From Paracoccaceae bacterium (lineage in GTDB: Bacteria > Pseudomonadota > Alphaproteobacteria > Rhodobacterales > Rhodobacteraceae), in the NCBI GenBank assembly GCA_029243395.1, contig JAQWSE010000011.1:1-64000 (forward strand): DNA of 64,000 nt. The letters run 5' to 3'. A program made the translations under genes and the position numbers. Position 1 is the first letter of the stretch. Each line of letters starts with the position of its first letter. Of the stretch, positions 9,427-19,293 are shown in pieces. The notes below the pieces were generated by a model that was given only the letters and a program-made list of their open reading frames with translations, searched no databases and was not told the origin of the DNA.

Positions 9427-10098
9427 TTGTTTAAAAAGCTCAAGACGCGGTTTGAAGAATTCGATTTGAATTGGAGAAAATCACTTGAACCATGGGAAGG
9501 GACTGAAACGCAGGTAATTTCAGCTGAAAGACATGCTTTTTGGATAGATCATGAGTTTCTAAGGTATTTGTATCACAATATGGCAGAAGTTGCGCCTGGA
9601 GTTTATCGTGCAAATCAACCGTCTCCAGATAGAATTATGAAATGGGCTGAGTTAGGGATAAAAACTATTATTAACCTGCGGGGGAGTAGCAATCAGGGGT
9701 CTTATTTATTGGAATCTCAGAAATGTAGAGACCTAGGAATTAATCTTGTAGACCATCCTCTTTATGCCACTAGATTGGCAGAACCAGAAGAATTACTTTC
9801 CTTGGCAAAAATTTTCCAAAATATAGAGTATCCTATCCTTTTGCATTGTAAGTCTGGGGCTGACAGAGCTGGCTTGGCTTCAGTTCTTTATCATTTGATG
9901 ATATTAAACACACCATTCCCAATCGCCAGGAAGCATTTATCTTTTCGTTATTTGCATATAAAATTAGCAAGATCTGGAATATTGGATTACATGCTTGATA
10001 CTTTTGAACAAGATAGTAAAAAAACTGGAATAAATTTTAGATCGTGGTTAGAGACGTGCTATAACCCTAATGAATTGACTCTCAAATTTCGCGGCTAG
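9427..10098 (+). CDS. Tyrosine/dual-specificity phosphatase-like protein
   Basis: 223 residues from a TTG start; no ATG or GTG fits better, and the ribosome binding site is poor. The active-site loop HCKSGADRAG (Cys about 141, Arg about 147) matches the HCx5R signature of cysteine phosphatases. LGIKTIINLRG (about 75-85) is the usual preceding beta strand, and AEVAPGVYRANQPSPD resembles the entry segment of bacterial PTP-like proteins. There is no signal peptide, so a cytoplasmic enzyme is likely. It precedes an MsbA-type exporter by 39 bases on the same strand; similar phosphatases sit beside envelope-lipid or polysaccharide genes, but the substrate is unknown. Confidence 0.8.
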   Translation: MFKKLKTRFEEFDLNWRKSLEPWEGTETQVISAERHAFWIDHEFLRYLYHNMAEVAPGVYRANQPSPDRIMKWAELGIKTIINLRGSSNQGSYLLESQKCRDLGINLVDHPLYATRLAEPEELLSLAKIFQNIEYPILLHCKSGADRAGLASVLYHLMILNTPFPIARKHLSFRYLHIKLARSGILDYMLDTFEQDSKKTGINFRSWLETCYNPNELTLKFRG

Positions 10099-10137
10099 AT
10101 CAGTTTAGTCGATTAGATAGAATAGTGATCTGACTTA

Positions 10138-11928
10138 ATGAATAATGCAAGCAATGATCCGAACAATTCTGAAACTTCAAGAACTGTAGCTACTAGCAGC
10201 CTGATCAATTGGTTTTGGCGCAACTATTTTCGCAAATATGTAGGCATTTTAATAATAGGTGTGGTTTTTATGACATTAGAAGGTGGAATGTTAGGCTTGC
10301 TGTCATATTCCATCAAAGCCATGTTTGATGAGGTCTTTGTTCCCAGTAATGAGGCTGCTTTATTATCTGTAGGATTTGTCATTTTTGGTATTTTTGTTTT
10401 GCGTTCATTCTCTGGATTAATTCAAAGATTGATCGTCACTTGGGTAAGTCAGAAGGTTGAAAAAGCATTACAAGAGAGCTTGCTGGCAAAGTTGATAAGC
10501 CTTAACATGGATTTTTTTAATAAAGTGTCACCAGGAGTATTGATAGAAAGAATGCGGGTGGACACGAGGTCAGTCACAGCTACTGCTGGGACCATATTCA
10601 TCACTTTCATTAGAGATGGAATTTCTCTTTTGTCATTAGTTGCTGTTGCTCTATATGTTGATTGGGTCTGGACAGTCCTTGCGTTTATAGGTGCGCCACT
10701 TTTGATTATTCCAGTATTTTTTCTCCAAAAGTGGATTAGAAAAACTTCCAGCGAAAATAGAACTATAGAGGGAAATCTAAGTTTATCTTTAGATGAAATC
10801 TTCCATGGGATTTTTGTTATTAAACTTTATTCTCTTGAAAGTTATCGCGTGGGATTGTTTAAAGGCCTTCTGGAAAAAGTACGAAAAATCAAACTTAAAA
10901 TTGAAGGTGGAATAGCTTCTGCTCCGGCACTAATTGATTTAATAGCTGGCTTTGGTTTTCTTGGAGTAATGATTTTTGGTGGGGGTCAAATAGTATCTGG
11001 TGAGAAAACGATCGGAGATTTTATGGCCTTCTTTACTGCAATGGCATTAATCTTTGAGCCAATGAGGAGACTAAGTAATATAGCGGGAAATTTTCAAGTG
11101 ATGCTCGCCAGTGCTGAAAAAGTCTTTACGTTTTTCCAGTTAAATAAGCAAGATTATGATCAGGAATTAAATAGTGAAGACATAGAAGTAATAAATTTCT
11201 CAGGGGAAATTGTTTTCGAAAGCGTATCTTTTAAGATTGATGAAAAAATAATTCTAAATGAGGTTACTTTTTCAATTTCGCCGGGAAAACTCGTAGCTTT
11301 TGTTGGAAAATCTGGGGCTGGAAAGACAACAATCCTAAGATTACTTTCTGGTTTGATAACTCCTACTAGTGGGAGGATTCTAATCGATGGGGTGGATATT
11401 TCGTCCATCCCTATACGTAGCTTAAGAGCTCATATGTCAATTGTGATACAGGAAAACCAATTGTTTGATGAGACAATTTACGAGAATATCCGGATAGGAA
11501 AATTGGACGCCACTGAACCGGAAATTCAACAAGCAGGTTTGTCAGCTTTTGTAAATGAATTTTCGGATGATTTACCAGAAAAATTGTTTACCAAAGTGGG
11601 GCCTCGGGGAAATAAACTATCTGGGGGGCAAAGGCAAAGAATAAACATTGCCAGAGCATTGATTAGGAATTCCCCCATTTTTTTACTTGATGAACCAACT
11701 GCATCATTGGATGCAAAATCTGAGGATCTAGTTCAAAAAGCACTTAATAGAGCAATTTCGGGGAGGACTACTTTAATGATTTCTCATAGAATTGCTACTA
11801 TTGTTAATGCGCAGAAGGTCATTGTAATGGATAAGGGCATGATTGTTGAGCAGGGTAATCACTCTGAGTTAATAAGAAAGAAAGGTCTTTATTTCGATTT
11901 GTCAAAACTTCAGATGTTGGGAGGGTGA
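10138..11928 (+). CDS. MsbA-like ABC exporter (fused permease/ATPase)
   Basis: 596-residue half-transporter: six predicted membrane helices in about residues 30-310 followed by one ATPase domain. Walker A is GKSGAGKTT (about 389-397), the signature is LSGGQRQR (about 494), and Walker B is IFLLDEPTASLD (about 514-525). The arrangement is that of MsbA, which flips lipid A precursors across the inner membrane, but related exporters move other lipids, peptides or drugs, so the cargo is an inference. A homodimer is expected. Its stop overlaps the GTG start of ygfZ by 4 bases (GTGA), so the two are translationally coupled. Confidence 0.9.
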   Translation: MNNASNDPNNSETSRTVATSSLINWFWRNYFRKYVGILIIGVVFMTLEGGMLGLLSYSIKAMFDEVFVPSNEAALLSVGFVIFGIFVLRSFSGLIQRLIVTWVSQKVEKALQESLLAKLISLNMDFFNKVSPGVLIERMRVDTRSVTATAGTIFITFIRDGISLLSLVAVALYVDWVWTVLAFIGAPLLIIPVFFLQKWIRKTSSENRTIEGNLSLSLDEIFHGIFVIKLYSLESYRVGLFKGLLEKVRKIKLKIEGGIASAPALIDLIAGFGFLGVMIFGGGQIVSGEKTIGDFMAFFTAMALIFEPMRRLSNIAGNFQVMLASAEKVFTFFQLNKQDYDQELNSEDIEVINFSGEIVFESVSFKIDEKIILNEVTFSISPGKLVAFVGKSGAGKTTILRLLSGLITPTSGRILIDGVDISSIPIRSLRAHMSIVIQENQLFDETIYENIRIGKLDATEPEIQQAGLSAFVNEFSDDLPEKLFTKVGPRGNKLSGGQRQRINIARALIRNSPIFLLDEPTASLDAKSEDLVQKALNRAISGRTTLMISHRIATIVNAQKVIVMDKGMIVEQGNHSELIRKKGLYFDLSKLQMLGG

Positions 11929-12752
11929 AATATTTGGATATTGGGTGTGAGCAGTTTATAGACGTATCAAGAAAGTTAATTCGTGTTAGTGGCAAGGATG
12001 CCAAGAAATTCCTACAAGGAATTCTCACTAATGACATCAATGAAGCTGCATGTTCAGTGATATACTCTGGGATTCTTAGCCCCCAGGGTAAGTATCTATT
12101 TGATTTTTTTGTTTGGAATTTCAATGAAGAAGAATTTGTGATAGATATTGATGAAAGAAGAGCTGAGGATTTTAAAAATACTCTAAACCTTTATCGATTA
12201 AGGTCAGATGTGCTGATTTCTGACAGCAACCAGAAGGTCTTGCTAGGATTAGATATGCAATCTCCTTCAAGCTCTATAGATCCCAGAAACTCTAAATTGG
12301 GGTGGAGGAAGTTAGTCGAAGAAGGCTTTGACATTGAAAAACTCAATAGAAATGAAGACTTGGTAAAAAAATATGAGGAGCGCAGAATTGAGCTTTGTGT
12401 CCCCAAGTATGGGCATGAGCTAATACCAAACGAATCTTATATTTTGGAGTTGGGATTTGATAAACTTAATGGAGTTAGCTTCACAAAAGGGTGCTTTGTG
12501 GGTCAAGAGGTTACCTCTCGAATGAAACATAAGACAAGTTTGAAAAATGGTATAATCAGGTTTAGAAATGCACCAAATTTTTCTTTGAAAAATAACACCA
12601 TTTATAATGAAAAGGGACAGAAGGCAGGAGTTATGTCATCTTCGATTAATGGCATGGGACTTGGATTGGTAAAGTTCCTGTATGCAAAAGGGAAATTAAT
12701 TTGTGCTGGGAATGAACTAGACGTTTTAGAAGAAATAAGCGGATCAGTTTGA
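11925..12752 (+). CDS. ygfZ: tRNA-modifying / Fe-S assembly folate-binding protein YgfZ
   Basis: 275 residues with a GcvT-like fold. The diagnostic motif KGCFVGQE (about 188-195) holds the conserved cysteine of YgfZ/IBA57 proteins, which use folate to help build or repair Fe-S clusters, for example in the tRNA-methylthiolation enzyme MiaB. The early segment LIRVSGKDAKKFLQGILTND (about 18-37) is also typical. The start GTG at 11925 overlaps the exporter stop. The 3' end overlaps the convergent suhB-like gene by 9 bases, leaving no room for a terminator. Confidence 0.9.
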   Translation: MKYLDIGCEQFIDVSRKLIRVSGKDAKKFLQGILTNDINEAACSVIYSGILSPQGKYLFDFFVWNFNEEEFVIDIDERRAEDFKNTLNLYRLRSDVLISDSNQKVLLGLDMQSPSSSIDPRNSKLGWRKLVEEGFDIEKLNRNEDLVKKYEERRIELCVPKYGHELIPNESYILELGFDKLNGVSFTKGCFVGQEVTSRMKHKTSLKNGIIRFRNAPNFSLKNNTIYNEKGQKAGVMSSSINGMGLGLVKFLYAKGKLICAGNELDVLEEISGSV

Positions 12753-13541
12753 TTTCAAAATTATATTTGAAAACTGATTAAATACCTTGTTACTTGCGGC
12801 TATAATTGACCCATTTGATATGGGATCCAAATTTTTTTCCAATGATTCTACTAATCCACCAGCCTCTTTTACTAGCAATATCCCAGCGGCGATATCCCAG
12901 CTGTTTAAGCCTCTTTCCCAATAACCATCTAACCTTCCGGCTGCCACATAAGCCAAATCAAGTGCAGCGGCGCCATTTCTACGTAAACCTGAACATTTTG
13001 GCATAAGATTATTTATTTCTTGTAGAGTAGAAGATAAGCCTGTTTTATTTGCAAAAGGTATTCCAGTGGCAAAAAGCATTTCTAACATATTTTCCCGACC
13101 TGACACTCTTAACCGCTTTTCATTTAGCCAAGCCCCATTTCCTTTTTCTGCAACGTAGCATTCATCTTTAACTGGATCATAAATAACTCCTACAACTATC
13201 TCTTTTTTGTGCTCTAGGGCTATTGAAATCGCCCAGTGAGGAATTCCATGTAAGAAATTACTTGTCCCGTCCAAGGGATCAACAATCCAGCGCCTAGTAG
13301 GATCTTTACCTATTGCCTCTTCGCTTTCTTCCCCGATCCATCCATAATATGGGCGAGCTTGCTCCAATTCTTCTCTAATAATTTTTTCTGCCCTTAGATC
13401 AGCCTTTGATACAAAATCTCCAGGAGATTTAGTGGAAGCCTGTAGATATTCTACTTCCCCAAAATCCTTAAGAAGGCTTCGGGCTGCTTTCCGCGCAGCC
13501 TTTATCATCAAATTTAATGTCGGACTATAATTGGGCACCAT
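12744..13541 (-). CDS. suhB: Inositol monophosphatase family protein (SuhB-like)
   Basis: 265-residue Mg2+-dependent phosphatase. The metal-binding motif WIVDPLDGTSNFLHG lies near residues 82-96, GEES with its Glu ligand near 67-72, and the second motif WDIAAG near 213-218. SuhB hydrolyses inositol-1-phosphate and in E. coli also acts in rRNA transcription antitermination; which role applies here is not visible. It lies 33 bases downstream of efp on the same strand, an arrangement common in alphaproteobacteria, so they are probably one operon. Confidence 0.93.
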   Translation of the reverse strand: MVPNYSPTLNLMIKAARKAARSLLKDFGEVEYLQASTKSPGDFVSKADLRAEKIIREELEQARPYYGWIGEESEEAIGKDPTRRWIVDPLDGTSNFLHGIPHWAISIALEHKKEIVVGVIYDPVKDECYVAEKGNGAWLNEKRLRVSGRENMLEMLFATGIPFANKTGLSSTLQEINNLMPKCSGLRRNGAAALDLAYVAAGRLDGYWERGLNSWDIAAGILLVKEAGGLVESLEKNLDPISNGSIIAASNKVFNQFSNIILKSN

Positions 13542-13574
13542 GGAACTCCAAATAATAGGTGGTTAATTAGCAAT

Positions 13575-14138
13575 TCATGCTCTTTCTACATATTCAGTTG
13601 TCTCTGTTGATACCACAATTTCCTCATCTTGTTGTATGAAAGGAGGTACGGATATTCTGACACCATTTTGTAAAATTGCTGGTTTAAAACTATTTGATGC
13701 TGTTTGTCCTTTTACGGCGGGTTCTGTTTCTATGACTTTACAGACCACCTTTTCAGGTAGGGTCACATTAAGAGCTTCATCTTCGTAATATTCAATCTGA
13801 ACGGTCATACCTTCTTCCAAGAATGCTATCCGATCTGAAATTAAATCAGCTGGCAATTCGATTTGTTCAAAGGTTGCTTTATCCATAAAAAATAACGTGT
13901 TGTCACTTTCATACAAAAACTGTTGATCTTTTTGCTCCAATCGAGCCCGTTCAACTTTATCTACGGATCTAAATCTCTCATTCAATTTCGATCCATTGCG
14001 AAGATTTTTCATCTCGACTTGAGCAAATGCACCACCTTTACCAGGCTTGACGTGTGATACTTTCACAGCCACCCAGAGGCCATCATTATGTTCAAGCACA
14101 TTACCTGGTCTTATCTCATTCCCATTAATCTTAACCAT
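13575..14138 (-). CDS. efp: Translation elongation factor P
   Basis: 187 residues, the normal EF-P length, starting [19 protein letters not shown] longer upstream frame exists, but this ATG has a GGGAG ribosome binding site and matches the family. EF-P enters the ribosomal E site and relieves stalling at polyproline. The tip loop KPGKGGAF has Lys34, the residue that is beta-lysylated by EpmA/EpmB in many bacteria; no epm gene is in this window. It is followed by suhB. The 169 bases to the divergent soxA start probably hold both promoters. Confidence 0.97.
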   Translation of the reverse strand: MVKINGNEIRPGNVLEHNDGLWVAVKVSHVKPGKGGAFAQVEMKNLRNGSKLNERFRSVDKVERARLEQKDQQFLYESDNTLFFMDKATFEQIELPADLISDRIAFLEEGMTVQIEYYEDEALNVTLPEKVVCKVIETEPAVKGQTASNSFKPAILQNGVRISVPPFIQQDEEIVVSTETTEYVERA

Positions 14139-14307
14139 AAATTTCTCCCTGTGTCGGCATGTTGTAGTTAAATTTTTGTAGTGTAGCAAGACATTGTTAC
14201 TAGATAGAAATTTGTGTCTTCAAGGACTAAAAATTGGGTTTAGTTGTTCAATGGATGAATATAGCTTAATAAGGTCGTGTTATAAAGAAGAGTATAAGAG
14301 AAGCATA

Positions 14308-17214
14308 ATGAAAAAACTCCTAAATGCCGGTATTATCAAACGCGATTTGTCTTTTCCTATTTATTTTCAAGGCTACCCAATACCTGCAAACCCAGGGGAT
14401 ACATTAGCTTCTGCAATTCTAGCCAACAGCAGAGAACAGATAATGACTTCATATCCCTTTAGTCATAAAGATTATTTAACTTCAATGTGGGGGAATCCCG
14501 GTCATTTTTTTCATGTTGAAGGAACTAAGTTGGCATACTCAAGCTGTTGGTTAAACCAAGAAGTATACCCAGGATTTATTTTGGACGCAGAAAGAAAAAG
14601 GTCTGACGATGAGAGTGGTCAGCTTAAGCCCAATTATTTTTGTACTGACCTATTTCGCAAAGAACTATATGAAACACTACAATTCCCAAAGAAAGTATTA
14701 ATCAAATCTCTTCCTTGGTTGTCGATTGGTGAGTCTGCAGATTCTGGCAACAAAGAAAAAGAGAAATCAATGCTCCTCGCTGATATCGAGCATGTATCTG
14801 TTGAGCTGCTTGTTGTCGGGGCTGGAATTGCAGGCTTGGTTGCTGGTTTGACCGCTTCAAGGGCTGGAATAAGGTTAATGATTTTGGAAAGTGATTTTAT
14901 GTTGGGAGGAAGATTGAATAGCGAGGGTGAAAACAATAATCCCTGGTTAATGAGCACTATCCTGGAATTAAAAAACCAAGAAAATGTCCGTATTTGTAAT
15001 AGAACTCAGTTTTTAAGACGGGATGCAGACGGAATCTTTTTTGCAATGGAAAAGTTTTATAAGCAAGATAGTGTAGGAAATGTTCAGCCAATTTATAAAA
15101 TCTTAAAGATTAAAGCAGAACATACGTTTGTGGCTACCGGAGCAAGAGAGAGAATACCATTTCTTTTGGACAAGAATATACCGGGGATTATGCCAGCTGG
15201 TCTTTTTAGCACTTTCTTAAATCGATTTGGGTTGGGAGCTAATGAAGGGGTAACCCTATATACCAATAATGATGCTGGTTGGAATACGGTCAAGCACCTA
15301 ATTAGATTAGGATTAAGAATAGATGCTGTTATTGATACAAGATTGAATTCCACTAGGGTAGCTGACTGTCTGGTTTTTCGTGGAGCTAAGATCATTAAAG
15401 TTTTAGGCAAATCTCATTTAAGAGCTGTAATAATAAGGGATCTTCAGGGTCGGGATACTAAAATTAGAACTAGCCTTCTAGCCGTTTCATCGGGCTATGA
15501 AACAGATTATGGTATGATAAGCCAAAATATTCAAAATTTAGAATGGTGTCCTAGAATTTCTTCTTTTAAAGCCCATCTCAATTCTTCTGACCTTACATTG
15601 ATAGGAGGTGCCAATGCAGTTTTTTGTCCTAAAGCGTCAATAGAAAATGCTTATAAGGCTGCTTGTCAACTGATCAAGAATAGAGGTTTAAAGGTTATTT
15701 CTGGTGATTTGCCATATCTAGATGAGGAAAACTATGAATGCCAACTCCTAGGCAAGGATTCTGGAAGATTTCGCCAAAATTGGATTGGGCGATTACTGGA
15801 CAAGAATATTGCTGATTTGGTTGAACCATACAATCAGATAAAGAAACGCCACGAAAAAAAGATTAACAAACTTGAAGAGATGGAATTAGAGGCTTTGAAA
15901 ATGTTTTCGAGTGATGGGGAAGAATTAAGTGTGTTAACAAGCCAGACGGGAAATAGTTGCAAAAATATGAGTTTTTCAAATACAATTTATGAACTCTCAA
16001 ACTCACTATTCCCTATTTGCTACGCAGGAACAATAGTAAAGGAACCCTTTCGAACTTTGCCTAATCATTTTGAATATGAAAAACTTGGGGTAAATTGGCA
16101 AAAAAGTGGAGAGTGGTTTGTACCTGCATATTTCTCAAGGCAAAATTCTTCCCATAAGAAGAAAAATATCATAAACCTAGAAATAGAAACTACCTTTAAT
16201 AAGGTAGGTATCTCGGACCTTTCAGATTTGGTAAAAATAGAGATAGTTGGAAAGTATGCAACAAATTTCATTTATGAAAGTCTTGATCTTGAACGCGTTG
16301 ATATTCTCGTCGGAGAATGTCAGGAAGGTTTTTTGGTCGAGCGAGATAAAGTCATTATCGATCATATGATGCTATTAAGAACTAGGGATGATAAGTATAT
16401 TTTGACTGCAGGCAATTGTAACGAAAGCAGACTCTATAATTATTTGAACGATAAGCTGCTTAACAAGTTTCCCACCCTAGGAGTCCAAATCAATTTAATT
16501 ACTGAAGTTTATCAAATTTATTATTTGTGGGGGGCTAGTGCGGGGAAAGTGCTAGATAGTGTTTTAAGTTTAGATTCAAGTGTATTGAAATTAAGACCGA
16601 TGAAACTTAAAACAATCAGTTCTCAAGACTTCAAATGCCTAATCTATCGCTGTGAAGAAAGAACTACCCCAAGTTTCAGGGTTTTTGTTTCGCAAAGCAA
16701 GTCCAAACAATTTTTTTCACAAATAGAAAAGATCATTCAATCCTATAAGGGAGTAGTTATTGGTCGTTGTGCTACGGAGATTATGGAATTGGAGAACGGC
16801 TTAATATCAGGTAGGAGATGGCAACACTTCTGTGAAAGTGTAGAATTGAAGGAAAGTGACGAGACAATCATTGATGAAGATGATGAAAAATTATTTAATC
16901 AGTTTTTGAAGTTTGAATGCTTCGGCAAAAAACAAAAACATTCTAGGATTGCTATTTTATATCCTATTGGACCAACTAAGAATATTGTCGAAGGGTCCGA
17001 GGTTCATAGCATTGGAGGGCTAGAAAGAGATCGTATCATGGGTCAAGTGGTGGCTAGCTATTTTTCAAAAATCCAAGGAAAATTCATAGGGTACGTTTGC
17101 CTGAATCGGGCGGGAAATATAAAGAAAAAGCCCGTAATAGTGTTGAATCGTGGAAAAGATTATCAGACGCAATGTGAATTAAGCAGCTATGATCTAATTG
17201 ATACCGGGACCTAA
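14308..17214 (+). CDS. soxA: Divergent sarcosine oxidase alpha subunit-like protein
   Basis: 968 residues from ATG 14308; an earlier in-frame TTG at 14194 would add 38 unlikely residues. Domain order matches heterotetrameric sarcosine oxidase alpha: N-terminal 2Fe-2S-like fold (YFQGYPIPANPGDTLASAIL, about 18-37), FAD/NAD Rossmann unit VVGAGIAGLVAGL (about 170-182), ATGARERIPF and FTNNDxxW-like segment (about 275-320), and a C-terminal GcvT-like folate domain (from about 650). The family oxidises N-methyl amino acids and passes the methyl group to tetrahydrofolate. It is much diverged: the usual YHRPRGI and DFQNDVT blocks are not recognisable, and no beta (SoxB) or delta (SoxD) genes adjoin. 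Its stop precedes soxG directly. Confidence 0.75.
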   Translation: MKKLLNAGIIKRDLSFPIYFQGYPIPANPGDTLASAILANSREQIMTSYPFSHKDYLTSMWGNPGHFFHVEGTKLAYSSCWLNQEVYPGFILDAERKRSDDESGQLKPNYFCTDLFRKELYETLQFPKKVLIKSLPWLSIGESADSGNKEKEKSMLLADIEHVSVELLVVGAGIAGLVAGLTASRAGIRLMILESDFMLGGRLNSEGENNNPWLMSTILELKNQENVRICNRTQFLRRDADGIFFAMEKFYKQDSVGNVQPIYKILKIKAEHTFVATGARERIPFLLDKNIPGIMPAGLFSTFLNRFGLGANEGVTLYTNNDAGWNTVKHLIRLGLRIDAVIDTRLNSTRVADCLVFRGAKIIKVLGKSHLRAVIIRDLQGRDTKIRTSLLAVSSGYETDYGMISQNIQNLEWCPRISSFKAHLNSSDLTLIGGANAVFCPKASIENAYKAACQLIKNRGLKVISGDLPYLDEENYECQLLGKDSGRFRQNWIGRLLDKNIADLVEPYNQIKKRHEKKINKLEEMELEALKMFSSDGEELSVLTSQTGNSCKNMSFSNTIYELSNSLFPICYAGTIVKEPFRTLPNHFEYEKLGVNWQKSGEWFVPAYFSRQNSSHKKKNIINLEIETTFNKVGISDLSDLVKIEIVGKYATNFIYESLDLERVDILVGECQEGFLVERDKVIIDHMMLLRTRDDKYILTAGNCNESRLYNYLNDKLLNKFPTLGVQINLITEVYQIYYLWGASAGKVLDSVLSLDSSVLKLRPMKLKTISSQDFKCLIYRCEERTTPSFRVFVSQSKSKQFFSQIEKIIQSYKGVVIGRCATEIMELENGLISGRRWQHFCESVELKESDETIIDEDDEKLFNQFLKFECFGKKQKHSRIAILYPIGPTKNIVEGSEVHSIGGLERDRIMGQVVASYFSKIQGKFIGYVCLNRAGNIKKKPVIVLNRGKDYQTQCELSSYDLIDTGT

Positions 17215-17215
17215 A

Positions 17216-17827
17216 ATGAAAACGAGGGCTTATAAGACTGAAAAACTTAGGGCAAGCTTAAATAAGCGGAACCATCTATTAGTCTATACTGAGATTGTGC
17301 AGCCTCAGGAAATTTGGCATTTTTTCTGTACAAGAAATAATACCAAAAAGTTTACAGCATATTTATATAAGACATTCTATCTTCTAGTTCCCAAAGTAGG
17401 ATCAATAAAAGAAGTTGAGGGAAGACAGATAATCCATTTTCAGGATTCTTCCTACATTCTTGTAATTGGCACACATGGATTAAACAAAAAAAACCTAAAC
17501 GATCTCTCAAAGTTTGGTAGGATTCATAACTTGTCAGCAGATTTAGTGATTTTGAGGATTAAGGGTAGAGGCTCATGTGAACTAATAAATAGGTTAGTTG
17601 GAATAGATGCTACAAAAATGGAAAAAGGTAAAAATAGTATAGTCCCGATTTCTTCCCAAATGGGTTCTATTAGTAAGATAAGTAACACTGTTTTTGAATT
17701 GATAATTCCCTCAAGTTACGTAACTTATTTTATGTCTTTGATTGACACCATTTTGCTTAGGTTAAAAAGTATAGATGAGTCAGAAATTAAGCTAGATGAT
17801 CTGTATTCAAAGTTAAGAAACCATTAG
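17216..17827 (+). CDS. soxG: Sarcosine oxidase gamma subunit-like protein
   Basis: 203 residues from ATG 17216, one base after the soxA stop; an overlapping TTG at 17198 is less likely. The sequence looks like the small GcvT-like gamma subunit: LVILRIKGRGSCELINRLVGID followed by a C-terminal segment ending in FELIIPSSYVTYFMSLID. Identity to the canonical family is weak, and position after soxA carries much of the call. In the classic enzyme gamma stabilises the alpha folate domain. The 3' end overlaps the convergent aminotransferase gene by 15 bases. Confidence 0.6.
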   Translation: MKTRAYKTEKLRASLNKRNHLLVYTEIVQPQEIWHFFCTRNNTKKFTAYLYKTFYLLVPKVGSIKEVEGRQIIHFQDSSYILVIGTHGLNKKNLNDLSKFGRIHNLSADLVILRIKGRGSCELINRLVGIDATKMEKGKNSIVPISSQMGSISKISNTVFELIIPSSYVTYFMSLIDTILLRLKSIDESEIKLDDLYSKLRNH

Positions 17828-19228
17828 TCCTCTAAGGTTAAGTTCTTTTTGGGCTACATCTAAAGATTGCCAAACAAGGTCAGTTAATTCATCAATTTCG
17901 GATTTTTGGATAATCAGTGGCGGTGATATGATCATTTTATCTTCAACAGCCCGCATTATTAAGCCATGCCTTATGCAGATGTTCCGGGTGATGATCCCAG
18001 CTTGGCCTGGATTTTGGAAGGGGGCCTTAGATAATTTGTTTGGTGTTAGCTCAAGGGCGCCCATTAGGCCTTTAATTCTAGCTTCTCCTACGAGTTGATG
18101 CTCGCCCAGTGCACGCCATCTTTCTCCCATGTGGTTACCGGTATTTGAATTGACTTTTTCAATTATTTTTTCTTCTTCAAGTATCCGGAGATTTTCAAGT
18201 GAGACGGCTGCAGCAACTGGGTGGGCTGAATAGGTGTAACCGTGGTTAAATTCGCCTCCCTTTTGTTCGAGTGTATCGGCTATTTTAGTCGATACTATGG
18301 ACCCTCCAATAGGTTGATAACCAGATGATAAGCCCTTAGCTATGGTCATTATGTCTGGTCTAATTCCATACTTTTGACATCCAAACCAAGATCCTAATCT
18401 TCCAAAGCCACAGATTACTTCGTCGGCAATAAGGAGGATGCCATTTTCTCTACAAATTCTTTCTATTTCGGGCCAATAAGTATCGGGGGGAATTATAACT
18501 CCTCCTGCTCCTTGAATTGGCTCTCCGATAAATGCACCTATTTTCTCCGGACCATGTTTTAGTATTACCTCTTCTAATTCACGTGCTTTCATCAAACCAA
18601 ATTCATTGGGAGATACATCTCTGCCTTCACCATACCAATAAGGTTGATTAATATGAATTATGCCTGGTATTGGAAGTCCTCCTTGGGCATGCATTGTTTT
18701 CATGCCACCCAAGCTAGCGGCTCCCATTGATGAACCATGATAAGCGTTTTTTCTAGAGATAATAATCGATTTTTCTGGCTTGCCGAGACTAGCCCAATAA
18801 TGACGAACTAGTCTGATATTTGTCTCATTAGCTTCTGATCCTGAACCGCTATAAAAAACCTTACTGAGACCTTCGGGAGCTAAAGAAGCAAGTTTAGATG
18901 CTAGTTCTATAGCTGGCGGATGGCTAGTCTGAAAAAAGGTATTGTAGTAAGAAAGCTCTTCCATCTGTTTTTTTGCCACTGTCGCTAACTCGCTACGTCC
19001 ATACCCGATGTTTACGCACCAGAGCCCTGCCATGCCATCTAGATATTTGTTGCCATCATTGTCAAAAATATAAACACCTTCCCCTCTGGCAATTATTCGG
19101 GGCTTTTCTGATCGCAATACCTTTTGATCAGTGAATGGGTGAACGTGATGGGCTAGGTCCAGTTCTTGTAGAATTCCTGTAGGTTTTTGATTGCTTATTG
19201 GAGGTAGATTTTCCATTGAGTTGCCCAT
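17813..19228 (-). CDS. Class III (omega) aminotransferase
   Basis: 471-residue PLP enzyme of aminotransferase class III. The cofactor lysine is in IAKGLSSGYQPIGG (about residue 298), preceded by LLIADEVICGFGRLG (about 260-274), and the phosphate-binding SGSGSEANET lies near 125-135. Members move the terminal amino group of polyamines, beta-alanine, taurine-like or GABA-like substrates to pyruvate. The closest visible style is the putrescine/beta-alanine:pyruvate group, but the donor cannot be fixed. It converges on soxG with a 15-base overlap. Its start lies 66 bases from the 3' end of tRNA-His. Confidence 0.88.
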   Translation of the reverse strand: MGNSMENLPPISNQKPTGILQELDLAHHVHPFTDQKVLRSEKPRIIARGEGVYIFDNDGNKYLDGMAGLWCVNIGYGRSELATVAKKQMEELSYYNTFFQTSHPPAIELASKLASLAPEGLSKVFYSGSGSEANETNIRLVRHYWASLGKPEKSIIISRKNAYHGSSMGAASLGGMKTMHAQGGLPIPGIIHINQPYWYGEGRDVSPNEFGLMKARELEEVILKHGPEKIGAFIGEPIQGAGGVIIPPDTYWPEIERICRENGILLIADEVICGFGRLGSWFGCQKYGIRPDIMTIAKGLSSGYQPIGGSIVSTKIADTLEQKGGEFNHGYTYSAHPVAAAVSLENLRILEEEKIIEKVNSNTGNHMGERWRALGEHQLVGEARIKGLMGALELTPNKLSKAPFQNPGQAGIITRNICIRHGLIMRAVEDKMIISPPLIIQKSEIDELTDLVWQSLDVAQKELNLRGLMVS

Positions 19229-19293
19229 TATTACTAATAATAATCTTTTATTTTATTCTGTTCATAAAATTAATAATGCCAGTATATTAAGTT

